64,000 nt of DNA from Flavobacteriaceae bacterium UBA3591 (GTDB lineage: Bacteria; Bacteroidota; Bacteroidia; Flavobacteriales; Flavobacteriaceae), in NCBI GenBank assembly GCA_002375695.1, contig DFMO01000015.1, forward strand, positions 186,001 to 250,000, in the 5' to 3' direction. The position numbers and the translations under genes are program-made. The notes beneath the pieces were generated by a model. It was not told where the DNA came from. It saw only the letters and a program-made list of their open reading frames with translations, and made no database searches. Shown here one piece after another: positions 45,317-54,656 of this stretch. The number at the start of each line of letters is the position of its first letter. Positions within the stretch are counted from its first letter, which is position 1.

Positions 45317-45541
45317 ATGAAACTATTACTTATCACCTTAGGGCTATTATTATTAGGCGTGGCCGGAATCGCAATTAAAATTTGGGCTAAAAAAGATGGG
45401 AAGTTTGCTGGAACCTGTGCAAGCCAAAGCCCGTTTTTAAATAAAGAAGGAGAATCATGTGGATTCTGTGGTAAAACGCCAGACCAGTTTGCAAACTGCA
45501 ACGAAGACTCCCACACTATAAATACGCCCGAAATTAAATAA
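45317..45541 (+). CDS. Small membrane or secreted protein with cysteine pairs
   Basis: 74 residues. One N-terminal hydrophobic span (LLLITLGLLLLGVAGIAIKIWA), then a Cys-containing tail with CASQSPFLNK and CGFCGKTPDQFANCNED, so five cysteines including a CxxC. Flavobacterial proteins of this type are usually annotated only as membrane or secreted protein. Possible metal or disulfide role, not shown. Confidence 0.6.
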   Translation: MKLLLITLGLLLLGVAGIAIKIWAKKDGKFAGTCASQSPFLNKEGESCGFCGKTPDQFANCNEDSHTINTPEIK

Positions 45542-45605
45542 GATTTTAAACTTTTTTTGACTTCCACGGCAGTTTTAAAACTTACACCTACAATTAAACA
45601 TTTCA

Positions 45606-46700
45606 ATGGTTTTTCTTTACGTTTTCGGCGTTGTTACGCTGGTTAACTGTGTATATTTTTTCTTGTTTTCTAAATTCGCTTTTTCGGATAGTGCGCCAAA
45701 AAGTAATTTAGAAACACAACCGGTATCCCTAATTGTATGTGCAAAAAATGAAGCCGAAAATTTAAAGAAACATATACCGCTGTGGTTGGCTCAAGATTAC
45801 CCAAATTTCGACTTAATATTAATTAATGATGCTTCCATCGATGATACTTTAGAAGTAATTCAATCTTTTGCCGAAAAAGACAACCGTATTCAAGTTGTAA
45901 ATGTAAAAAACAACGAAGCTTTTTGGGCAAACAAAAAATACGCGCTTACCTTGGGCATTAAACGCTCTAAGCACAAACGCTTAGTTTTTACCGATGCCGA
46001 TTGCTACCCTGCCTCAAACCAATGGCTAACTACTATGGTTAAAAATTTTAGCGACGAAAAAGAACTTATTTTAGGTTACGGAGCTTATAAAAAAGAAAAA
46101 GGATTTTTAAACAAACTTATTAGGTTTGAAACCCTAATGACTGCCGTTCAATATTTTTCATACGCTAAAATTGGTAGTCCTTATATGGGAGTTGGTAGAA
46201 ATTTAGCTTACACCAGCGATTTGTACTATGCTGTTAACGGGTTTATGAGCCATATAAAAGTACCTTCGGGCGACGACGATTTATTTGTAAATGAAGCGGC
46301 AACGGCCAAAAATGTAGCAATTAGCACAACGCCCAACTCGTTTACGTACTCCATTCCAAAAACCAGTAGAAAAGCCTGGTTTACTCAAAAACGCAGACAC
46401 TATTCAACGGCAAAATTATACAAATTAAAGCACCGATTATCGTTAGGGATTTACTACATTTTCAACTTTCTATTTTGGCTACTTGCTGTATTTATTTTGC
46501 TCGGTGATTTTTGGCAAATAGGACTTGCCATTATTTTGCTTAGGCTAATAATTCAATATATAATAATAGGAAAAGCAGCAAAAAAGCTAAAAGAACAAGA
46601 CTTGGTTCCATTTCTTCCTTTCTTCGAAATATTTTTGATTTTCATACAATTGAGTATCTTTATTTCTAACGTAGGCGAAAAAAACTCGCGATGGAAATAA
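45606..46700 (+). CDS. Glycosyltransferase family 2
   Basis: 364 residues: N-terminal span, GT2 core at about 38-220 with VSLIVCAKNEAENL, LINDASIDDTLEV and the metal-binding FTDADCYPAS (DxD-like). Acceptor motif QKRRHYSTAKLYK, and two to three C-terminal spans. It transfers a sugar at the inner membrane, product unknown. It overlaps the ECF sigma gene by 10 bases. Confidence 0.88.
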   Translation: MVFLYVFGVVTLVNCVYFFLFSKFAFSDSAPKSNLETQPVSLIVCAKNEAENLKKHIPLWLAQDYPNFDLILINDASIDDTLEVIQSFAEKDNRIQVVNVKNNEAFWANKKYALTLGIKRSKHKRLVFTDADCYPASNQWLTTMVKNFSDEKELILGYGAYKKEKGFLNKLIRFETLMTAVQYFSYAKIGSPYMGVGRNLAYTSDLYYAVNGFMSHIKVPSGDDDLFVNEAATAKNVAISTTPNSFTYSIPKTSRKAWFTQKRRHYSTAKLYKLKHRLSLGIYYIFNFLFWLLAVFILLGDFWQIGLAIILLRLIIQYIIIGKAAKKLKEQDLVPFLPFFEIFLIFIQLSIFISNVGEKNSRWK

Positions 46701-47257
46701 CTTCGGAAGAAATAACGCAACATATTAAAAATGCTAAAAACGGAAAGCAAGGCGCGTTTAAGTTTTTGCTGGACTATTATTGGAATGATGTGTACGGTTT
46801 TCAATTAAAACGAATTAGAAATGAACACGAAGCCGAAGACATTACCATCGAAACTTTCGCAAAAGCATTTGATAAAATAAACAGTTTCGACAATAAGTAT
46901 GCTTTTTCAACGTGGTTAATCACCATTTCAAAAAACATTCAAATAGACAGAACGCGTAAAAAAAATGCTTCTATTTATTCAAATACAACCGATGCTTCAA
47001 ACGAGCATATTCACAAAATTGCAGATCTTGCCCCCACACCTGAAGACAAATTAATTAGAGAGCAAAATCTTGCCGAACTTTTGCACTATATAAAAGAATT
47101 AAAGCCCCACTACCAAGAGGTAATAAATCTTCGTTATTTTCAAGAAATGAGCTATAACGAAATATCCAATTCGCTTGAAGAACCGCTTAACAACGTAAAA
47201 GTGAGACTCTTAAGAGCAAAAAAGCTTTTAGCCGAAATTATTTCGCAAAAACCTTAA
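46691..47257 (+). CDS. ECF-type RNA polymerase sigma factor
   Basis: 188 residues with sigma region 2 (EDITIETFAKAFDKI, FSTWLITISKNIQID) and region 4 (NLRYFQEMSYNEISNSL, VRLLRAKKLLAEI). No anti-sigma factor gene follows; lipA is next, in its own promoter unit. The overlap with the glycosyltransferase gene suggests co-transcription. Control is unknown. Confidence 0.9.
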   Translation: MEITSEEITQHIKNAKNGKQGAFKFLLDYYWNDVYGFQLKRIRNEHEAEDITIETFAKAFDKINSFDNKYAFSTWLITISKNIQIDRTRKKNASIYSNTTDASNEHIHKIADLAPTPEDKLIREQNLAELLHYIKELKPHYQEVINLRYFQEMSYNEISNSLEEPLNNVKVRLLRAKKLLAEIISQKP

Positions 47258-47347
47258 GCAGGAAAGCTAAAAAAGTTTCTTTTACAATTTTTAAAGACCT
47301 TATTTTCAACTTTAATTTTGAGGGTTAATTTTATTATTTCTTCGTTT

Positions 47348-47373
47348 TTGACATTTCAATTTTTGTACTTTTG
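47348..47373 (+). promoter_or_regulatory. Predicted lipA promoter
   Basis: TTG at 47348-47350 and TACTTTTG at 47366-47373; the -7 box is exact but the 15-base spacing is short. The ATG is 8 bases beyond the box, so the transcript would have almost no leader. Confidence 0.5.
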
Positions 47374-47381
47374 TACGCACT

Positions 47382-48254
47382 ATGAGCACAGAAACAGCAG
47401 CAATTAAAAAGCCAGCAGGTAAACCAAAATGGTTACGCGTTAAACTTCCAACGGGAAAGAAGTATACCGAATTAAGAGGGCTGGTAGACAAGTACAGTTT
47501 AAATACCATTTGCACCTCTGGAAGTTGCCCTAATATGGGCGAATGTTGGGGCGAAGGAACTGCTACCTTTATGATTTTGGGAAATATTTGTACTCGTTCT
47601 TGCGGTTTTTGCGGTGTAAAGACCGGAAGACCCGAAACCGTGGCGTGGGATGAACCCGAAAAAGTAGCTCGCTCTATAAAAATTATGAATATAAAGCACG
47701 CGGTAATAACTTCGGTAGATCGCGATGATTTAAAAGATATGGGGTCTATAATTTGGGCAGAAACCGTAAAAGCAATTCGGCGTATGAACCCAAATACAAC
47801 TTTAGAAACTCTAATTCCAGATTTTCAAGGTAACACACGCAATATTGATAGAATTATTGCTGTAAAACCCGAAGTTGTAAGCCACAACATGGAAACTGTA
47901 AAAAGACTAACCCGCGAAGTGCGCATACAAGCCAAATACGAACGTAGCCTCGAGGTTTTAAATTATTTAAAAAAATCTGGGGTTAACCGTACTAAAAGTG
48001 GCATTATGCTTGGCTTAGGCGAAAAAGAAGACGAAGTACTTCAAACTATGGAAGATTTAAAAAATATTGGTTTAGATGTACTTACCATTGGGCAGTATTT
48101 GCAACCTTCCAAAAAGCATTTGCCCGTACAAGAATTTATTACGCCAGAGCAATTTAAAAAGTACGAAACTGTAGGTTTACAAATGGGTTTCCGTCACGTA
48201 GAAAGTGGCGCCTTGGTACGCTCATCGTACAAAGCACAAAAGCACCTAACTTAA
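47382..48254 (+). CDS. lipA: Lipoyl synthase
   Basis: Radical SAM enzyme that inserts two sulfurs to make lipoate. 290 residues. Auxiliary cluster CTSGSCPNMGEC at the N-terminus and radical SAM cluster CTRSCGFC. It also has VDRDDLKDMGS and the closing GALVRSSYKAQ (third Ser ligand). gap follows 15 bases later. Confidence 0.96.
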   Translation: MSTETAAIKKPAGKPKWLRVKLPTGKKYTELRGLVDKYSLNTICTSGSCPNMGECWGEGTATFMILGNICTRSCGFCGVKTGRPETVAWDEPEKVARSIKIMNIKHAVITSVDRDDLKDMGSIIWAETVKAIRRMNPNTTLETLIPDFQGNTRNIDRIIAVKPEVVSHNMETVKRLTREVRIQAKYERSLEVLNYLKKSGVNRTKSGIMLGLGEKEDEVLQTMEDLKNIGLDVLTIGQYLQPSKKHLPVQEFITPEQFKKYETVGLQMGFRHVESGALVRSSYKAQKHLT

Positions 48255-48269
48255 AAGCAATCCCTTTCA

Positions 48270-49265
48270 ATGAATAAAATAACTGTTGGCATAAATGGTT
48301 TTGGTCGCATTGGCCGCAGTGTTTTTAGATTGCTGCTCAATGACCCAACCATACAAGTTGTTGCAATTAACGACTTGTCTACCCCGGCTACAATGAGCCA
48401 TTTATTAAAGTACGATAGCATTCACGGGGTTTTAAATGAAGATATTTCATTTAGTGAAAAACAAATTACAGTTGCCGGAAATAGCGTACGATTTACTTCA
48501 GAAAAAAATATTGAAAACATACCGTGGGGCAAGGTAGACGTTGTAATTGAATCTACCGGAAAATTTAAAGAAAAACACCAGTTAGAAAATCATTTAAAAA
48601 ATGGTGCCAAAAGAGTAATTCTTTCGGTTCCGCCTTTAAACGATGATATAAAAACAGTGGTTTTAGGGGTAAATGATTCAATTTTATCTGCAGACGATTT
48701 AATATTTTCAAATGCTTCGTGCACAACAAATAACGCTGCTCCAATGCTCAAAATAATTGATGAGTTATGCGGAATAGACCAAGCGTATATTACCACGGTA
48801 CACAGCTATACAACAGATCAAAGTTTACACGACCAGCCACATAGAGATTTACGTAGAGCTAGAGCCGCAGGTCAATCTATTGTACCAACAACCACGGGAG
48901 CTGCAAAGGCGCTAACAAAAATTTTCCCCGATTTATCCGATGTTATTGGAGGTTGCGGCATTCGGGTTCCTGTTCCTAACGGCTCTTTAACCGATATAAC
49001 GTTTAACGTTAAAAAAGAGGTGACTATTGAAGAAGTTAATTCAGCTTTTAAACAAGCTGCAAATAATAGATTTGCTGGAATTATTCAATACACCGAAGAC
49101 CCTATCGTATCAATAGACATAGTAGGAAATCCACATTCGTGTATTTTTGATGCCGGAATGACTTCTACTATTGGAAAAATGGTGAAAATTATTGGCTGGT
49201 ACGACAATGAAATTGGATATTCTTCAAGAATCATTGATTTAATAAGAAAAACTACAGTGAATTAA
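48270..49265 (+). CDS. gap: Glyceraldehyde-3-phosphate dehydrogenase
   Basis: Type I GAPDH, 331 residues. NAD-binding GINGFGRIGRSVFR, catalytic Cys in SNASCTTNNAAP, His in TTVHSYTTDQS. Flavobacteria often have two gap genes. The next gene starts 29 bases on, so it may share a transcript with lipA and the hybrid kinase. Confidence 0.95.
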   Translation: MNKITVGINGFGRIGRSVFRLLLNDPTIQVVAINDLSTPATMSHLLKYDSIHGVLNEDISFSEKQITVAGNSVRFTSEKNIENIPWGKVDVVIESTGKFKEKHQLENHLKNGAKRVILSVPPLNDDIKTVVLGVNDSILSADDLIFSNASCTTNNAAPMLKIIDELCGIDQAYITTVHSYTTDQSLHDQPHRDLRRARAAGQSIVPTTTGAAKALTKIFPDLSDVIGGCGIRVPVPNGSLTDITFNVKKEVTIEEVNSAFKQAANNRFAGIIQYTEDPIVSIDIVGNPHSCIFDAGMTSTIGKMVKIIGWYDNEIGYSSRIIDLIRKTTVN

Positions 49266-49294
49266 CTATATTTATTCACTGCTTAAACCAACCA

Positions 49295-51541
49295 ATGTAC
49301 CTTAGTAACCTAAAATATAAAATTTTAGTACCTATTTTATGGTGCGTTTTTATTTGTTCTGGAACATCTCAAGCGCAAATAAAGGACACCATAATTACCA
49401 TAAAACAACTTCAATTCGAAGCTAAAAAAGCCTTGGATAACGAAGATTATATGGAGTCTATCCAAATGTTAAACGATGCTAACAAGCTAGCTTCCTTACC
49501 CAAATACAAAAGCTATAAACCCGATGTTGAATTAAACATTGCCGAGCTTTATTATAATTTGGAATATTTTGACAAAGCAATTGAGCAAACCGAAAAAGCG
49601 ATAAACGACCCCGAAATTTTTAAAAACAAACACAAGCTAGGGAAAGCGTATAACCTTTACAGCATCATTTTAATTTCGCAAGGCAAAACCGAGAAAGCTA
49701 AAAAGTTTCTATTCAAAGCCGATTCAATTTATACTGAAATAAACGAAACTAATAAAGCACCGCTGCATTACGGCAAAGGGTTGCTACAATTGCGTTTAGG
49801 TAAGTATGAAAAAGCAATACCCTATTTAAAAACTGCGGCAAAAGAATTTAAATTAAACAATGAAACAGCCCAGCAATTAAAGGCCTACACACATCTGGCA
49901 GTTGCCCTTACGTTGGTAAATCCAGATTTATACGCTAACCCTTTAACCGAAGCAAAAACAATTTTAAAGAAAATTGACACCGTTGCTTCAAATTACGGCT
50001 ACAATAAACTTTTGACAGAAACGCACCGTATAAATTCACAAATTTATATAGCCGAAAAAAATCAAAAACTCGCCGAAGAAGAATTGAAATTCTACTTTGC
50101 ACAAAAAGATTCTTTAAGGCAAGTTCATCTTAGAGCAATTGAACGCGGTTTGCAAGGTGAATCTGCCATTGGCGATTTAAACGAAATTATTGCCAGCCAA
50201 CAAAGCGATTTAAGAAAGCAAGACAAGTCGTTGTTCTTCGGTAAACTTACAGGTTGGCTAAGTATTGCCTTAATTTTAATTCTTTCACTATTAACGCTAT
50301 CACTCTATAAAAACAATAATTTACGGGCCAAAGCAAACAAACTTCTTCAAGATAAAAATACCGAATTGCAAGAAGCCAAGGAAAAGGCTGAAAGAGCATC
50401 GCAGGCAAAAGCACAATTTTTATCGACGATAACCCACGAACTTCGCACGCCCATGTACACAGTAACAGGGCTCACACATTTGTTGCTCGAAGAAGACCCC
50501 AAACCCGAACAAAAAGAGCATTTAAATTCGCTTAAATTTTCTGGAGAATATCTGCTATCACTAATCAACAATATTTTAGACCTCAACAAATTAGAAGCCA
50601 ATAAAGTAGAACTCGAAAAAGTACCATTTAACCTCAAAAAACGTATTGATGGCGTATTGGTAGCCTTACGAAAATCGGCCGAAGCTAAAAACAACACCCT
50701 CTATTTCGACTTTGACAATACGCTCCCAGACATAGTAATGGGCGACTCTCTTAAAATTTCACAAATACTAATAAACCTAATTAGTAATTCTATAAAGTTT
50801 ACCGAAAACGGCAATATTTGGATACGTGTTAAAAATATTGAATCTACCTCAAAGCGCGCAGTAGTACTTTTTGAAGTAGAAGATTCTGGAGATGGAATAT
50901 CAAAAAAGAAGCAAAAAACCATTTTCGATTCTTTTTCGCAGGGATCGTTGCAAATTAACCGCAAACACGGCGGTACAGGCTTAGGCTTATCTATTGTTAA
51001 AAATTTACTCGAGTTAATGGGCAGTAAAATTAATTTAGAAAGTCAGTTAGGTGAAGGGTCAAAATTTTGGTTTAAAATTAATTACGAAATAGCCGAATCA
51101 AATAAAAAAGTTAAAGAACCCGAAACGCCCGAAGCTGCACCAAAACAAGACGATGTATTTGAAGGAAAGAGTGTTTTAATTGTTGAGGATAACAAAATTA
51201 ACCAGATGATTACTAAAAAAATCATCGAAAAGAAAAACATGATTTGTACCGTTGTAGACAATGGTACCGACGCTATAAAACAGGTTAAAGAAAACAACTT
51301 TGACGTAGTACTTATGGACATTCATATGCCTGGCATAAGTGGTATTGAGGCCACCAAAAGCATTCGAGAATTTAATAAATCGGTTCCCATAATTGCACTT
51401 ACAGCAATAACTATTGAAGAGAATTTAGAAGATTTCTATAAAGCTGGGTTTAATGAATTTATTCCAAAACCTTTTAATGCTGAAGACTTTTTCGAAAAGA
51501 TTAATCGCGCCATGCGCGGCAACAATTTTATTGTAAAGTAG
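49295..51541 (+). CDS. TPR hybrid histidine kinase/response regulator
   Basis: 748 residues. Signal at 1-27 (VPILWCVFICSGTSQA), periplasmic TPR-like repeats about 30-300, one span (about 318-337), then HisKA with phospho-acceptor His381 (ITHELRTP), HATPase_c (DSGDGISKKK, HGGTGLGLSIV), and a receiver with Asp675 (VLMDIHMPG). It senses an unknown signal; no partner regulator or output gene is adjacent. Its 3' end overlaps lpxK by 14 bases. Confidence 0.92.
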   Translation: MYLSNLKYKILVPILWCVFICSGTSQAQIKDTIITIKQLQFEAKKALDNEDYMESIQMLNDANKLASLPKYKSYKPDVELNIAELYYNLEYFDKAIEQTEKAINDPEIFKNKHKLGKAYNLYSIILISQGKTEKAKKFLFKADSIYTEINETNKAPLHYGKGLLQLRLGKYEKAIPYLKTAAKEFKLNNETAQQLKAYTHLAVALTLVNPDLYANPLTEAKTILKKIDTVASNYGYNKLLTETHRINSQIYIAEKNQKLAEEELKFYFAQKDSLRQVHLRAIERGLQGESAIGDLNEIIASQQSDLRKQDKSLFFGKLTGWLSIALILILSLLTLSLYKNNNLRAKANKLLQDKNTELQEAKEKAERASQAKAQFLSTITHELRTPMYTVTGLTHLLLEEDPKPEQKEHLNSLKFSGEYLLSLINNILDLNKLEANKVELEKVPFNLKKRIDGVLVALRKSAEAKNNTLYFDFDNTLPDIVMGDSLKISQILINLISNSIKFTENGNIWIRVKNIESTSKRAVVLFEVEDSGDGISKKKQKTIFDSFSQGSLQINRKHGGTGLGLSIVKNLLELMGSKINLESQLGEGSKFWFKINYEIAESNKKVKEPETPEAAPKQDDVFEGKSVLIVEDNKINQMITKKIIEKKNMICTVVDNGTDAIKQVKENNFDVVLMDIHMPGISGIEATKSIREFNKSVPIIALTAITIEENLEDFYKAGFNEFIPKPFNAEDFFEKINRAMRGNNFIVK

Positions 51542-52547
51542 GCTGTTGAAAGTTCGTTACGTGTGTCATCACTATTTGGCAAAACACTTCTTCTTCGTTT
51601 AAAATTTCAGTTTTTATAGGCAAATAAAACAATTCTAATGAATTTGAAAGCGATTGTAACCGCATAAAATCTTTTTCGGTTGTTACTATTAGCGAATGTT
51701 GTTTTAACACCTCGAGCTCGGTAGCCGAAAAGTTATGATGATCCTTAAAAGCAAGTTCGGTAAAATTGAGCCCTTTTAATTTTAAATAATTAACTAAGGG
51801 TTTGTTATTGGCAATTCCTGTTACCAAAGCAAAATCTTTTTTTTGAAGGTAGGACAATGGCTGTTGAGTACTGCCATTTTTAATGTTTGAATCGTACCCT
51901 ATTTTCGAGAAAAATACATTTTGATTGGGTTGTAGATTTAACGATTTTTTTACTTGCTTCATCGCTTTAGTGGTAACGCTTTCAGGACATTTGGTCACCA
52001 CAATCACATCGGCTCGTTTTGCACCAGACTTTGGTTCACGCAAATTTCCGGTAGGTAGCATAAAATCATTACTATACAAGTCGTTATAGGGTGTCAACAA
52101 TATATTAAATGAAGCCTTTACCTTTCTATGCTGAAAAGCATCGTCGAGCAAAATAACATCGGCTTCGGGTTTTAACTTTTCAATTCCGTTTTGTCTATTT
52201 TCGCAAACAGCCACGGTTATTTCGGGATACTTTCTTTTAAATTGAAGTGGTTCATCTCCAACTTCTTCAACAAAACTATTTGGTAAAACCTCCTTAAATC
52301 CTTTAGTTTTCCGTTTGTAACCCCTGCTTAAAATTGCAACTTTATAATCTTGTTTTAAAAGTGCAGCTAACAACTCTATCATAGGGGTTTTACCAGTTCC
52401 GCCGGTAGATAGATTCCCTACGCAAATAACAGGCAGGTTATAAGTTTTACTGCTTAAAATACCTGTATTGTACAAGTAATTTCGGAATAAGGTAATTCCA
52501 CCATATATTAGCGAAAATGGAAACAGCAATTTTCGAATTATTTTCAT
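51528..52547 (-). CDS. lpxK: Tetraacyldisaccharide 4'-kinase
   Basis: Adds the 4'-phosphate of lipid A. 339 residues from ATG 52547; an open frame to 52589 was rejected because membrane-anchor MKIIRKLLFPFSLIYGG is the usual LpxK opening. P-loop NLSTGGTGKTPM and DVILLDDAFQHRKV (catalytic Asp region). Stand-alone minus-strand gene. Confidence 0.93.
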   Translation of the reverse strand: MKIIRKLLFPFSLIYGGITLFRNYLYNTGILSSKTYNLPVICVGNLSTGGTGKTPMIELLAALLKQDYKVAILSRGYKRKTKGFKEVLPNSFVEEVGDEPLQFKRKYPEITVAVCENRQNGIEKLKPEADVILLDDAFQHRKVKASFNILLTPYNDLYSNDFMLPTGNLREPKSGAKRADVIVVTKCPESVTTKAMKQVKKSLNLQPNQNVFFSKIGYDSNIKNGSTQQPLSYLQKKDFALVTGIANNKPLVNYLKLKGLNFTELAFKDHHNFSATELEVLKQHSLIVTTEKDFMRLQSLSNSLELFYLPIKTEILNEEEVFCQIVMTHVTNFQQPTLQ

Positions 52548-52667
52548 GTCACGAAAGTACAAATTATGCAGCAAGTTATAGTTTTGCACAAATATCTTTC
52601 ATTGCTTTGATTTAAATTCGGTTTCACATTAAAATTGTAAACCTATATCTTTACTCAAAAAATTAGA

Positions 52668-53762
52668 ATGAAAATAAAAGAGGTTATTTCAATCCTTGAA
52701 GAATTGTCCCCGCTGGCGTATTCCGAAGATTTTGACAACACAGGGCTTTTAGTGGGCGACCCCAATGCAAAGCTCTCTGGCGTACTTGTAACTTTAGATA
52801 CATTGGAGGCGGTGGTAGATGAAGCTATTGAAAAAAAATGCAATTTAATTGTAAGCTTCCACCCTATTATCTTTTCTGGCTTAAAGAAAATTACCGGTAA
52901 AACTTATGTAGAGCGCGTAGTTTTAAAAGCGATTAAAAATGATATCGCAATATATTCAAACCACACTGCGCTCGATAATGCTTGGCAAGGGGTAAATGCA
53001 AAAATTTGCGAAAAATTAAATTTACATAACAGAAAAGTTTTAATTCCACAAAAAGGTACCATTAAAAAACTAATAACTTACGCCCCTACAAAAGATGCCG
53101 ATAAAGTACGACAGGCAATGTTTGGCGCCGGTGCCGGAAGTATAGGAAATTATACAAATTGCAGTTTTAATATTGCTGGTGAAGGCAGTTTTAAAGGCAA
53201 TGAAGACTCCAATCCTACGATAGGTGAAAAAGGGCAAACCCATTTTGAAGAAGAAGTTCAAATTGGGGTTACGTTTGCCGCACATTTAGAAAATTCAATT
53301 TTACAAGCATTGTTTTCTGCGCATCCGTATGAAGAAGTTGCCTACGAAATTACTACCCTAAACAACGCTAATCAACAATTAGGGATGGGGATGATTGGCG
53401 AATTAAAAGAAGAGATGGATGATATCGAATTTTTAAAATCTTTAAAAAATACGATGCAAACAGATTGTGTACGGCACAGTAAACTGTTAAATAAAAAAAT
53501 TAAACGAGTTGCCGTCCTTGGCGGAAGCGGAAGTTTTGCAATAGATGCTGCCAAAAGCGCAAAAGCCGATGTATTTATTTCGGCAGATTTTAAATATCAC
53601 GACTTTTTTAAGGCAGAAAATAAGATACTTTTAGCAGATATTGGGCATTATGAGAGTGAACAATTCACAAAAGACCTATTACATTCTTTCCTTAAGAAAA
53701 AAATCACTAATTTTGCAGTCCTTTTATCACATATAAACACCAATCCTATTAGCTATTTATAA
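52668..53762 (+). CDS. Nif3-like dinuclear metal protein
   Basis: 364 residues, the long NIF3/YqfO form with an inserted PII-like middle domain (about 130-240). Metal ligands: VSFHPIIFSGLK and YSNHTALDNAW near the N-terminus, and IGHYESEQF at the C-terminus. Proposed GTP cyclohydrolase I type 2 activity is not established. Three bases separate it from the coiled-coil gene. Confidence 0.9.
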   Translation: MKIKEVISILEELSPLAYSEDFDNTGLLVGDPNAKLSGVLVTLDTLEAVVDEAIEKKCNLIVSFHPIIFSGLKKITGKTYVERVVLKAIKNDIAIYSNHTALDNAWQGVNAKICEKLNLHNRKVLIPQKGTIKKLITYAPTKDADKVRQAMFGAGAGSIGNYTNCSFNIAGEGSFKGNEDSNPTIGEKGQTHFEEEVQIGVTFAAHLENSILQALFSAHPYEEVAYEITTLNNANQQLGMGMIGELKEEMDDIEFLKSLKNTMQTDCVRHSKLLNKKIKRVAVLGGSGSFAIDAAKSAKADVFISADFKYHDFFKAENKILLADIGHYESEQFTKDLLHSFLKKKITNFAVLLSHINTNPISYL

Positions 53763-53765
53763 TTT

Positions 53766-54548
53766 ATGGCAACAAAAACCGAAGTTACTGTTGAAGAGAA
53801 GTTAAGAGCGTTATATGACCTTCAGCTTATAGATTCAAGAATTGACGAAATTAGAAATGTTCGCGGAGAACTTCCGTTAGAAGTTGAAGACCTTGAAGAC
53901 GAAGTAGCAGGAATGAACACTCGTTTGGAAAAACTTAATTCAGATCTTGAAGTAATTGAAGATCAAATTAAAGAGAAAAAGAACAGTATAGAAGAGTCTA
54001 AAACGCTTATAAAAAAATACGCTGCTCAACAAGACAACGTTCGCAATAACCGTGAATACAACTCTTTAACAAAGGAAATTGAATTTCAGGAATTAGAAAT
54101 TCAACTTGCCGAAAAGAATATTAAAGAGTTTAAAGCTCAAATTGAACAGAAGAGTCAAGTAATTGAAGATACGAAAGAGCGTTACAACGAACGTACCGAG
54201 CATCTTAAACACAAGCAGAGTGAACTTGACGAAATTTTAAAAGAAACCGAAAAAGAAGAACAAGCTCTAATAAAGGAATCTGAAAAGTTTGAAAATCAAA
54301 TTGAACCGCGCTTAGTTAAGGCTTATAAAAGAATTCGTAATAATGTAAAAAACGGTTTGGCAGTTGTACCTGTAGAACGAGGTGCCTCTGGAGGTTCGTT
54401 CTTTACTATTCCGCCGCAAGTGCAAATGGAAATTGCTGGACGTAAAAAAATTATTACTGATGAACACAGTGGACGTATATTAGTAGATCCAGACCTTGCA
54501 AACGAAGAACGCGAGAAAATGGAAGCTATGTTTGCAAAGTTAAAGTAG
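53766..54548 (+). CDS. Coiled-coil protein with a cysteine-less zinc-ribbon-like end
   Basis: 260 residues: a long coiled coil (about 12-180) of the C4-type zinc ribbon family, often next to Nif3-like genes. The C-terminal ribbon keeps its frame (VVPVERGASGGSFFTIPPQV, then IITDEHSGRILVD), but all four metal cysteines are replaced: Ser208, Ser211, Asp232, Ser235. Zinc binding at this site is therefore not expected. Function unknown; nucleic-acid binding has been suggested for relatives. Confidence 0.85.
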   Translation: MATKTEVTVEEKLRALYDLQLIDSRIDEIRNVRGELPLEVEDLEDEVAGMNTRLEKLNSDLEVIEDQIKEKKNSIEESKTLIKKYAAQQDNVRNNREYNSLTKEIEFQELEIQLAEKNIKEFKAQIEQKSQVIEDTKERYNERTEHLKHKQSELDEILKETEKEEQALIKESEKFENQIEPRLVKAYKRIRNNVKNGLAVVPVERGASGGSFFTIPPQVQMEIAGRKKIITDEHSGRILVDPDLANEEREKMEAMFAKLK

Positions 54549-54570
54549 ACATACCTTTTTTTAAAATAAC

Positions 54571-54602
54571 AAAGCCTTCACAAAATGTGAAGGCTTTTTT
54601 TG
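54571..54602 (+). terminator. Terminator after the coiled-coil gene
   Basis: AAAGCCTTCACA (54571-54582) pairs with TGTGAAGGCTTT (54586-54597), with a T run. Confidence 0.9.
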
Positions 54603-54656
54603 TACCTTTTGGCAACGGTTTAAACAGATTTTGACGCAATTTATAATATTTCATTT

